Shown piece after piece: positions 12,101 through 24,100 of a DNA stretch of 27,635 nucleotides (position 1 is its first letter; each line of letters opens with the position of its first letter). Both the position numbers and the translations under genes were made by a program. This stretch comes from Candidatus Eiseniibacteriota bacterium (GTDB taxonomy: Bacteria; JAFGKV01). The stretch spans positions 1 to 27,635 of the forward strand of contig JALOPK010000008.1 of NCBI GenBank assembly GCA_025453925.1, read 5' to 3'. The notes under the pieces are model-generated. The model saw nothing but the letters and a program-made list of their open reading frames with translations. It did no database searches and was not told the origin of the DNA.

Positions 12101-15100
12101 AGGTTGCCGTTGGTCGTGATGTCGATGTTCCCGTTCGCCAGGGTAACCTGCTGGAGGGTAAGGTTGGCGCTGTTATTGTACAAGAACAGGTCGCCGCTGC
12201 CGGTGATCTCCAGGACGAGCGAATTCAAGGCGGTGTTCAGCGGCTGCTCCGAGGTACCGATACTGCCGAAGGCGGTGATGGTCGCCTGGTCCGCGACGAC
12301 GCTGGCGCCCGGATCGAGGATCGTACCCTCAACGTTCAGGATCACATCGGCCAGACCCGCGGCGAAGATATCGTGGATCGTCACCGTGGTTCCGCCGGTC
12401 GCGGCGGCGTGGGCCGTGATGGTGATGTCGTCGTCGTCGGAGCCGCCCAGCGAGGTGACGCTGGTGATCACCAGGCTCGGGGTGATCGTCTCGATGGTGA
12501 TCGGCCCGTCTGCCGTCTGGAGGTTGGCCAGGGTCACGAGCGACGGCCAAGCCGGCACCGAATCCTCCAGGACGAAGCCGACCGCCTTGATGCTTATCGC
12601 GCCGCTGCCGCTGACCGTGGCAGTGATATTCGTGGCGTAGACGTTCTCCAGGGTGATGCCCGCGGACGAGGTAAGGACCAGGGCGGTGTCGGCCCGCAGC
12701 AGACCGCCCGTCGGCGGTGGCGTGCCTTCGTCACCCGCGCTGTAACCGCTCGACTGGATAATCGATCCGGCCGGGGCGGTCAGGGTCAGGGTCTGCGTGC
12801 TGATGTCCGCATCCAACAACGAGATGTCCCCGCCGCTGGCGCCGGCCAGCAGGGTGATCTGGCCGTCTTCACCCAGGGTCCGGAGGGTGCCGCCCAGCGA
12901 AGGACGCTCATTGCCGTCGAGGCTGTCCGCCGGGTCGCTCGTCTCCGCCAGATGAACCAGGATGTTGCCAGTGGCAGCGGTTCCCTGACCGGCGCTGATC
13001 GTGATCGTGCTGTGGGCGGTGGTGACGACGCCGGTGATGGTCACATTCGTCCCCGCGCTGATCGCCACGGTGTCGCGGGCCTCGATCTCACCGGCCACGG
13101 TCACAGAGCCCTCCGGCGCCGTCAGGGCGATATCCTTCTGGCCCGGGGCCAGCGAATCCAAGCTGGTCGTGGTGAGCGTCGCGGTCTCACCGATCACGAC
13201 ATCGCCGGCAGTGGCGGTGATATCGATCGTCTTGGTGGCGGTGATCTCGATCAGGTCGTAGATCATCGGATCGACGGGCATCTCCCCGCCAACCGTCACG
13301 TCGCCGGTATCGGAGGTGATCGTGACGGCGCTGTCGTCACCCGAGGCGTTCATGCCGGCCTTCACCAGAACGTTGCCATGTGCCGTGATGGTGATGTTGC
13401 CGTTCGCGCTCAGGGTAGGGAGATCGAAGGGAGAGAGGTCCAGAGGCCCGTCCGGCGTGACGGCGCTGGCGCCCCACGTGGCCCGCGGTTGGGTCACGGG
13501 GACATACTCCCAGTTGGTGACCTGCTCGAACTTGATCACCGGCACCTCGCTGGTGAGCGTCTCGTATCGGGGCCGCTTATCCACGATGTCGTGCGCCTCG
13601 GTGAACACGCGGTAGGTGAGATTCGAGCGGATGTCCTGGATGGCCTCCCAGCCGGTCTTCATCTTGTAGATGTAGTCGGTGAAGGTCTCATTGGTGACGA
13701 TGGGGCCCTTCCAGTAGGGTTCCTTCTCGTAGAAGCCGGGCAGCCTGTACGCCTCGGCGTCGCCGTCGTCCGGATTGCCGTCGAGGTCGTTCCAAGTCCC
13801 GCCCGGCCACATCATCAGCTCGTTTTCCCAGTTCAAGTCGTTGGGTTCGCCGGGGGCGAAATTGGTGTACTGGCCGTCGCCGCGCTCGACGTGTCCCCCA
13901 GGAGACACCCAGTCAAAGTCCTCCCACGTGTCGTGGGTCCACCCAAAGACATTGTGTCCGCCCAGCCACACGCTGTAATCGCCTATCCTGCTGGCGACGT
14001 CGGCATTCTCTTCGGGACTGTTGATGATCACCAGGTGGTAGCCGGGGGGGGCGCCGTCCGCCGCGTCCTGCCAGTACTGACTGGAGCTGGAGTCCCACTG
14101 ATACAAGGGGCCGGACCATACCTTATGTTCCCCCACGATGCCGATGACGTGGGTCTCTTCCACCGCGAGTTGTTCGAGTTTCACACCGTCCTGGTCCACC
14201 ACCAGCACCTCGTCGGTGTTGCCGGGGTTGAACTGGGCAAACACGGCGTTGCCCAGATTGTCATAGCCGAACTGCCAGTTGTTACCTTCAAACACACCCC
14301 AGCCATAGGAATCGGACACGACCGCGGCCTGGTCCGCGTCGAACACGCCGCAGCGCGTCCGGTAGAGAACACCATCATCGTCCCGATACCACAGCGTGCC
14401 ATCGCCACCGACGGTGCCTGCGTAGGCTGGACATCCCTCACCTTGGAAAACCTCTCCGGCCTCACCCAGGTCCCACTCGATCAGATCAATCGGGACTTTC
14501 ACCGACCGGTCGACCTCCGCAACGCTGTAGACCAGATCCCCGCTCAGGATCGCATCGGTCAGATAGAGGAAGTCCGTGCCCAGTCCCGAGAACTCGTAGT
14601 CCTGGGTGGAGACGCCTCCTTCCAGGGCCAGCTCGACCAAGCCCGCGTAGTACAACAGATTGGTGTAAGGCTCCGCCGGACTGATCTCCCGGCCGTCAAA
14701 GACGCTGTACTGCTGATAGGCCGTGTACGGATCGGTCCAGCTTGAATGCGGCGCGCTGCGGTAGGTCACCACGTAGCGTGGGTCAGGGCTCAAATCATAA
14801 TCGGCGGTCCGCCACCAATCGTCGTGAGCTGGATTCTGCGGCTCAGGCTCCACGTCATTGGCCGACCAGCCCTGGGCATACTCGAGCTGGTAGACCTCCC
14901 GGGTGTAGCCTACGGTCTCATCGACAGTCTCGACATTCCCCACGTACTGCAAGGTCTTCTGATCGGGATCGGTGCGGTCGTTGCCCAGGGTGGTCATCTC
15001 GTAGTTTTCCCACCACTCCACGGGCACGCGCAGGAAGATGTCGGTGCCGTCGTCGAGCTCATAGTAGACGACGTCGCGCACCGCGCCGGTGAAGTCCAGC

Positions 15101-18100
15101 TCCCAGAAGGTGGCGGTGGGGATGCCCTCGAAGTTGCGGTTGATCCGGCCTAGGCCGTGTGTGGGCGAATAGAGCTTATCCCATCTGTCGCCATCGATGT
15201 CGCTGCTCAGGATGGCGTCCTCCCGTTCGAAGAAACTGGCGATGTACCCGTCCTCATCGGGATTACTCATCTCCCAGTTGTAGTCATAACCGGCAATGAA
15301 GAAGTCGTCCGCGATGGCGTCGATCACGTCGCCGATCACGGTGTAGATGGCCTCCCCCAGTTCCTTGCTCAGGTACTGGCCATCTTCAGTAAACTCGCTG
15401 GCCACGATGGCCGCGAAGTCGGCGGCGAATTCCGCCGACAGCGCCAGCTCGTCGTCCACGAACAGGTCGAGCGGGGCATTCTGATCGGGATCGATGGCAT
15501 GCAGCGCCGCATTGAGAACTGCCAGCGTGATGCCTTCGTAGCCGCGCGTCAGCATCTCGTTGGGCGGCAGGAAATGCGCCCGGGCCGCAGCCTTCTCCGT
15601 CGGATACAGATCGTGATTCCAGTGCACCGCCGGATCGAACGGCACGAACTCGGAGAACCAGAAATCGAAGTAGTGCTTGGTGTAGGTCCTGCTGACGACC
15701 TCCACATCATCGATCTTCCCAAGAGCCGCCCAATCCACTGGCGCCACCGCGAAGGTATTGTTCACCCACACGCCGGGTACGAATTCCCCGCCGTAGATGA
15801 CGCCTTCGAGCGTCGGCGCGATGCCCTCATCGTCATCGAAGGCCCAGACACCATCGGCGACCTCATACAGAACCGTTCCCTCGCCGGCCACCGTGAGCTC
15901 ATCATCCACCGCCGTATGGAAGAGCACGCTGGCGTCGGTAACCGTTACCAAGGAAGAGGCGAGCGGATCGTCCGTGGTTATGCCGTCGAGCAACTCATAG
16001 ATGGACGGAGCCTTGGCCACGTAGACGGGATCCCACACTTCCTCCTCCACGGTCTTCTGGAACTCGGAGATGAACTGCACGTCATAGAGCATCTGGTAAC
16101 CCAGGAAGTCCATGATCGCGTTGATCTGCTCGGTGTCGGTAAGATCCTCCCAGCCCTTGCACTCGTCTCCGCCCACCGTGAACGCCTGCGCCAGGGCGGC
16201 ATACACCTGCGTGAAAGTCTGTGCGTGGTAGTACTGCGCGGGACTGAATTCCACGAACAGCGGCGGCTCCGCGTCCATGTAAGTGACATAATTGGCAATC
16301 ACCGACTCCATCTGGGCGCCGGCGACGTACGGGTCCCACGGGTTGACAATGGGACTGTCCCACTCCGAGACCTGCTCGAACAGTTGATAGACGGTCTCGG
16401 CCCACTCCTCGTTCTCGATGGCCGGATCGTCGGGCTGGAGCGTAACACCCAGCCAGGGCACATACACCGCGTCGGTAAAGCGGTTGTACTTGCCGGGCCA
16501 GGTCAGGTCTTCCACCGTATAGTCGACCCCCAAAATGAGGTACTCGCGGAACTGGTCTTCCCGGGGCAGCTCTCCGATGGCCCCGAGAAGGACATCCTGG
16601 ATGAGCACACGGTTGAGCCGCGCCAGCTCGACACCCGTCAGTTCGTCTTTGGCCAGCAGATTCTGGGCTTCGGTGCTCAGCGTCCACCCCTCAAAGGCAT
16701 TTTCATCGTAGAGCGACACGCCACTGGCGACGATGGCGTTGAGGTCGTCAATGATGGCCTTCTTCAAGTTGTAGGAAGGCTCGTTGGGATAGCTGTAGGT
16801 GTTGAGCAGACTCTGGGCCGTCTCCAGACTTTCCCAGATCTCATGCAGTGGCGAAGGATCGTAGTCTCTTCCCCACTGCAGCAGCCAGGCGGCGAAGGGA
16901 GGACTGGCCCCGTAATCTACGTCGAGATCGATCATACCGAAGCCGACCTTGTAGTAGCCATCCTGGAACAGCCGGGTCTCCACACTGCCAAACTCGCTGC
17001 CGACCTTGACGTCATCAAAGCCGGTCTGCTCCGTGGTGATCGTGGGGATCCAGTGCACCACCGGCTGCAAAACGAATCCGGCCTCGACCTTGCGGTAGCC
17101 GGTGACCACGTCCACATAGACCGGCTCGTACGTGATGTACGCGGGCGCGAACTCCAGGTCATCGTTCATGGTATCTTCAAAGGCCTGGAGGATGACCTCG
17201 CCGGTGGCCGTGAGCTGGATAGCGCCGGTCACCGTCACCGCCTCATATCCCGCCGCCAGCTTGCCTTCCGCGCTGACGGCAATGTTGCCCACCGTCACGC
17301 CCTCGGTTCCGGCCCGCACCGCCACGTCGCCGGCGCTGAGGATCTCGCCGCGCACCATCACGTTATACTCGGCGTCGATCAGCACGCGGGAGTGATTGAA
17401 CGAGCCTTCCGTCAGGTACTCGCCCTCGACCTGGACGGTGCCGTAGACCCCGACATTCCGGCCGATCAGCTCCACCGCCCCCTGGGCGGCCACCAGGGCG
17501 CGGAAGTAGTAGATCTGGCTGCGGGCGATGTAGACATCGCCGTCATCCGGGCCGCTGCCCGTCGCCGTCAGGCGGGTCACCGAGTGGACTCCACGGGTGA
17601 TCGTCACGCTCTCGCCCATCGCCCAGATGTTCTTGCCGTGCACGTCAATCTCGTGCCGGGCATTGATCAGAGCATCACTCCAGAAGTAGACCTCATCGGG
17701 CGTGGTCATGGTCACCGCGCCGACATCGACGGTCGAGACCGGATGGGCGGGATCGGTCTCATCCAGGTAGACCTCTCCGACCATGCCGTAGACTTCAATG
17801 CGTTTGCCGCCGTTGATCGTGATCGTGCCTTCGGGACCCGTGTTCACGATGCCGCCGCTCTGGCGGGCGGGTAGATCGATCATCCGCATCCCGCCAGTAC
17901 GAGCCATGGGAACGGGTCCCTCCTGGACCTCGCCGATATCCACCGGCTCCCCACCGTACACCGCGTCCTCGATGGCGCCGGGATCAGCCAGGACCCGGTT
18001 GCCGCCCGGGACCGGATCGTCCACGTCGGGATCGATGACCGCACCCAGCGCGTCCACCAGTTCCCCGGCGGCATTGATCCGGTACCCGTCGTCATTGACC

Positions 18101-21100
18101 AGGTATCCCTGATCGCTGACCAGATGGCCGGCCGCATCGGCGAGATACTCGACACCCGCGAGAACCACGCTGCCGCCGACCAGACCCGGAATCGAATTCA
18201 GATAGGCTACCGTGTCGGGGTCGGCCACAATCGGGTGCCCGCCGAAGACGGGCGCTTCCAGCGCGGTCAGCGGAACACCGGCGGCATCGGTCAGCTCGCC
18301 CCGGAAGTTGATGATGTGGCTCTGCTCATCGAGGAGATAACCGTGGTCGCCGACGCGGTAGCCATGGTCGTCGGCCGTATTCTCGTACTGGTTCACCAGG
18401 TAATCCACGCCGCCGAAGGTGAAGACGCCGCGGATGGCGCCCACGCCGTTGAGCAGCTCGCCGCTGCCGTCGATCAACAGCCCCTCGACGTTGATGCGGT
18501 TGCCCGCGCCGTCAATCAGGACATCGGTGGCCGTCAGCAGATTGCCGTAACGGTCGATCTTGTAGCCGTAGGCATTGATCGGCTGGCCGATCGCATTGAT
18601 GAAATTCCCGTACGCATCGACGAGATACCCGTACTGATTGATCAGGACGATCTCATCCGTGTCTTCATCGTAAGCCAGGAGTTGTTCCTGCTCATTGATG
18701 ACCATGCCGTCCTCGTCGAGGAAGTGCCGAACGTCGCCGACGCCCTCATCGACATGCAGGTATCGCACGTAGTTCTCATGATCGGCCATGCCCAGAGCCG
18801 CCAGGTTGGCACCAGCCATGCCGAGAGCGATATCGTAGCCGGTCGCGGCAAATACGAGACGCCTGTCGCGTTCCGAGGCCCGGATCATGCCGTAGGCGCT
18901 GCCGGCTCCGGCCAGCGCGTCGTTGAGGTCATCGATTAGCGTTTCGGCGTCCGTCAGCGAGATCGACAACGGCGTATCGCTGATCGCCGCGCCGGTGGTG
19001 GAATCCCAAACGTCGAAGTCCAGGACGATGGTGAGCGGGAATCCGACCGTCGGCAGCGCCGCCTGCGCCCGCAGCTCCGTGTACTCCACCAGCAGGTAAC
19101 CTTCCTTGTCCACCAGCACCGCCTCCAACGGCGTCTCTTCATCGCCGTCGTCCACGTAGGTGAGGTACACCGCGCCTTCCCCGAGCAGGGCATATCCGCC
19201 GGGGCCGATCAACTGAGAGGGATGACCCGCGTCGTCCACCACGACGTTTCCATCGTCATCCCGCTCCAGCCGGAAACCATATCCATCAATGGGCTGGCCG
19301 TGCTCATCGACAATGAAGGTCGCCATGCCGGGGATGGCCCCATGAATCGTGGGGAATGTCATCGTCTTGGTCACATAGAACAGCTTGTCCACGACCACGC
19401 TGATCGCCTCCGGCGAAAGCGCATCGGCCCCGGTCAGGGTCACGCTGTGGCCGGCCTCCACCAACCCGGTGACCAGGAGCATCCCGGCGCCGGAGTTCAG
19501 GCTTACGTTGGAATCCGAATCGATCGCCTGAATCACGCCGCGAACGGCAATGCCATCGCCCGTCGTCACGGTGATGTGACCTGTCACCCCGGCGGTCGGC
19601 ACACCCACAGGCACGGCATCCGTCTTCAGAGTGCTCAGGGCATTCAGATCGAAGCGCGGGTCGGCGCCGCCGCTGACGACGATCAAGATCTGGCCTGTGG
19701 CCTGGGCGAAGCCGCCGCGCACAATGGCGTCCCCTTCGTGGTCCGCGTCGCCGTTCAGCACATCCAGATCCGTGGCGTTATGCGGATCGTCCCCGCCGAA
19801 GGTAACCATCTGCACGCCCCGGATCTCGATCGCCGCCCCCGTGGCATGGGCCGCCGCCCAGTAGTCCAGGCCGGCCAGGTCTCCCACCCGCACCGGGTCG
19901 CGGCCGGCGTACAGGCTGCCCAGTACATTAACGTGCTGGCCTTGCAGGTAGATCCGGCTGTTGGCATGGCGCACGATGAGCTCGGCGCCGCTGCGGATAT
20001 CGAGATCGCCCAGGGGGGCCAGTTGGATGCGTCCGGAGGCCACGATCTGCGCACCCAGCGTATAGGTGTCGCCTTCCGCCAGATCGGGGCTCGTATCCTC
20101 GTCGCTGCCGTCGGAGCCCTCGGTTCCGATGCCACCGTCGACGGTGATGGCGGGAGCCTCGATGCACACCCGCTCGTCGCCGCCGTCGAGGAAGCTGCGC
20201 TCTTCCGTAATGAAGTGGAAGGTCTCGACGCCGCCCGCCTCCAGCGATCCGCGGAGCGTGAAGGCGTTCGACGTCGTGATCAGAATCGAACCGAGGGCGT
20301 CGACATCGCCGGTGATATCCACGTCGTTGGTGGCCGCGATGACGATCTCGTAGTTGGGCTCCTTCATGTCGCCGACTGGCGCCGGGGCCGTCGCGCCGGC
20401 GTTCTTGAGCACGCCGAAGACATTCACGTGGGCGGCTTTCAGCACGATGCGGCCGTTGGTTTCGATCCAGCCACTTCGTTCAGTGACTTCGATGTCGCCG
20501 TTGCGGGACGTGACCAGCACATGGGCATTGGTACGCGCGTCGTCGTTCTGCAGGGACCCGAGGGCGCCGTCCACGGTGACCTTGTTCCGCCCGTCCAGGC
20601 GAATGGTCTGCTCCTGGTCGGCGACCGCGTCGCTGCCCGGCGCGACCTCCGTGAAGCCGAGGGCGGCCACCTCGCTGGAGCCCGTCGCCAGCAGCGTGAA
20701 CGCATGATCGGCTTCCAGCACCAGGGTGGAACCACGGTGCGTCACACCAAACCACTGGTTGGCGTGCAAACCGGTGCCCGATCCCAGGTGGGTGAGCGCG
20801 GTGGCCGCGAAGGCGGCGCCCAGATCGGCGACGAGATCCGCAATCCCGGTATTGGCGGTCGTCCCGGGCGCTGTCCCGTCAGTGCTCGAGGCCGCCACCG
20901 TCACCAACGCCTCGTACGTGCCGCCCAGGCCGTTGTCGATGGACAGCGCCAGGGTCACGTTCCCGGCCAGGACCCCATTGGTCGGAAGCTGGCCGTCCGC
21001 CACGATCTCGTAGTTCGCGATGACCAGGTCTCCCGCCGTCCGGATCCAGGCCGTGGGCGCGATGATTACACTCTCGGCGGCCGGGGTATTCTCGGTGAGG

Positions 21101-24100
21101 AACCCGGCCTCGATGTAGACATGACGATCGGCTAGGATATGGCTGTTGACCGTGATGACATCCTTGGCCGTCAGGATCACATCGCCCTCGTTGCCGCCCG
21201 CAATCAGGTCGCCCTTGAGGAAGCCGTTCTCACCCAGATCGAGAACGATGGGGCCATCGGTGGTCTCGAGCAGTGCCGACCACTCCAGGTCGAGGTCCGT
21301 GTTCGGGCCTTCAACCATGCTGATCATGTGGTCGGTCAAAACGGAACCCGCGATATACAGGCCGCCCACCGGGTTCTCATCCGAGCCGAAGATCACTTCG
21401 GAACCGGCGGCCTTCGCCACGATGTTGTACGGCCGCTCCGACAGCACCTCAACTTCGTCGATCACATTCTCGAGGCCGAGCAACTCGACATTGACGCTTT
21501 CCAGGTACCCGACCTGCGGATCGAAGAACGTGTCGTAGAGGCGGATCTCATACTGGCTGGCAAGCAGGATCTTGCCGTTCTTGAGCTTGATCTTGACGAG
21601 CGGATCGGCGGTATGACCGACCGTCACCGGGTCGTCCGCGAAATCCTCATCGTGCGGCCGCCCCTCGAGCAGATCGTTGCCGTACGGATCGCCGTCCAGG
21701 TTGACGTAAGAAGCGCCGTTCAGGGCGGTCTGCAGATCAAGGACGAGGTCCATGATCATGTTCTCATCGTCGTTGCCGGCCGTCTGGTCCGCCGTGATCG
21801 TCACTTCCCCCACGATCTTCTGCACGCCCAGATTGACCCAGAGCACAAAGGTCACGTCTTCCGGCAGCACGCCGTCGTTGGATGAACGGTTGGCCTCGAT
21901 TTCGCTCTCGTAGGACAGCTCGCCGAATCCGAGGAGGGTTTCGTTCTGGGACTTGTACTCGATGTCGAACAGGTAGTCGCTCTCAAAGACGATGAAGCCG
22001 TCCGCCTCAACGGCCCAGACATCCGTGGTTTCGCCGGCGATCGCCAGGTTGATGTCCGCCACCAGGTCGCTCAGACTGGTGTTGTTCGCGGTCAGTCCGG
22101 CGGGGACATGCACGGTATAATCGCTCACCGGAGAAATTGGACTCGACCCGCCGGCAGTCGAGTAGTCATAGACCCGGAAGTCCAGACGAACCGCCGCGGT
22201 CAGTCCGTAACTGGCCGGCAAACTGATCCGCTCCCGGACCACCCCCAGCTCCCCGGCCACCTCAACGTACGGATAGACCTGCTGCACCGGAACCGGCTGC
22301 ACGGCGGTGACATCCGTACCGCTTTCCACAGTCGTCAGCCCCAGTAGCCCGGCGTGGTCCGAACCCGGACCGCTGATGGTAAACTCGACGTCGCCGGCCA
22401 GCACCAGGCGCCCGGACCGGGAGCTGACGGTGATGAACTGGCTGACATACGAGCCCGTCGCCTCCCCGCCGTCATAGACCCGGGCGGCCGTGCAGGCGTT
22501 CTCCAGATCGATCAGCAGGTCCTCCACCCCCGTATTCGTGGTGGTATCGCGCCAAGACAGGATGACCGTGGCCGCAAGCGTCCCGCCGACACCACCGTCG
22601 ATGGCGATCTCCAGCGTCACATCGGCGGTAAGCACGCCGCTGACAACGAGCTCGCCCTCACCGGTGATCTCATAATCGGTGTCGGAGGCCGCGGAGGAGA
22701 ACGTCCCGGTCGTGAATCCCACCTGCGTCAGGCGATCGGCCGGCTGACTGTCGAGCGTGAAGGCGTCGTTGCTGAACAATACCAGGACCCCGCGCTCGTC
22801 ACGGGCGCTGAGGACACTGCTGAATTTCACCCCGGCGTGGCCCGGAATCTCGGTGTCTGCGAACACCGCGTTGATGTCGCGCACGAGGTCGGCAATCCCG
22901 GCATTGGCGGTCGTGCCGTCCGCCGTGCCATTCGTAGTCGCCGCGGGCACGGTGAACAGTTGGTGGATTCCCGTGTAAACCCCGCTGGTGATAGCAATGT
23001 CAAGCACAAGGTTTTGGGAGAGGACGCCGTTGACCATGCTGTCATTTGCGGTCACGCGGTAGGTCTCGGGATCGCGCTCGGCAAGCTGGGCCTCGTCATC
23101 CACGGCCGGCAATCCGATCAGATAGGCGTTGCCTTGCGGCTCCTCACGGGCACTGTCGAGATCGTGTCCGCCTTCCACCGTGGCCAGGCCCAGAGAACCG
23201 GCATGGACCGAGGTATCCAGGACCGTGAAATCATACCGGCTGTAGAGGACCAGCGTATCCCGGTTCAGACGCACGTAGACCTCGCCGGCGGGGAAGGCGT
23301 CGGCAAAGGCGTGATAGACATCACTGTACAATTCGTCGATCGAGGTATTCGTCGCGTCGCACTCGATCTCGACCGCCCCCTGCGTCGCGCCGCCGGGCGT
23401 ATCCACGCTGATGTTCAGAATCACGTCGTCGTCGTCATCGGCCCCATCGCCGTCGGTATCGGGAAGGACCCCGTCAGACGGCAGAGCATCTTCCACCTCG
23501 ATCACGGCCTGCTCGCCGTCGATCTCGAAGGCGTGGAAGCTGGAAAGCACGATTTGATGGGAGGCGTTCAGAGAAGCCTCGATATTCCGGAAGCCGCCCC
23601 GAATCAGGGCGTCGTTGATGTCCGCCACCAGATCCGCGCGGGTGGTATTGTCGAGCGTGTCGTCGCGGTAGACGATCACCGTGCCTTCGACAACCTTGTT
23701 GCGCTCCTGGCTGCCTGGCGTCGGCTCATCCAGGTACGGGCTGACGTGGGCGGGGTCGTGATTCGGATTGACGTTGGACATCACCACGTGCAGCGCGATG
23801 TTGTCCGCCAATACTCCCTCGGTGGCCAAATCGTCTTCGGCGATCAACTCGAACAAAGAAGGATCGCGGCTGGAGAATTCAGAAGTTGCGCCTTTGCCGC
23901 CGTCGTTGACGTCGCCGGCGACATCAACCAGGCCCAGCAGATCGGCACCGACCGACTGCGGCGTGATCTCGATATCCACCGTGTCACTCGCAAACACCAA
24001 CCTGCCGGTGTCATGGCTGACCGCCACATCAAAGCGCAACGACTCGATGACAGCGTTGATATCGGCCAGGAGATCCGCCAGCGTGGCATTGTCGTCCGTG

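Noticed and set aside
16082-16687. Minus-strand frame of 201 codons in another register
   Set aside because: It overlaps the aromatic-rich region of the giant gene out of frame, is rich in Arg, Gly and Ala as out-of-frame G+C-rich sequence usually is, and shows no domain.
12043-17874. Three successive long plus-strand frames (12043-14745, 14746-15153, 15157-17874) as an operon
   Set aside because: They are one antisense frame broken by single stops, which correspond to rare Leu or Ser codons of the real gene. They have no domain content and no spacing typical of an operon.
18037-18642. RTX calcium-binding nonapeptide repeats
   Set aside because: The period is seven residues and the G-G-x-G-x-D-x-U-x pattern is absent.
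18037-18642. CRISPR array or other DNA-level tandem repeat
   Set aside because: The 21-bp periodicity exists in the protein consensus, but the DNA units are divergent and have no repeat-spacer structure. They are coding repeats.
19321-19327. Internal start at Met of MATFIVDEHGQ as the start of a separate gene
   Set aside because: The frame is open far upstream of it, with recognisable domains on both sides, and there is no stop codon or intergenic gap before it.
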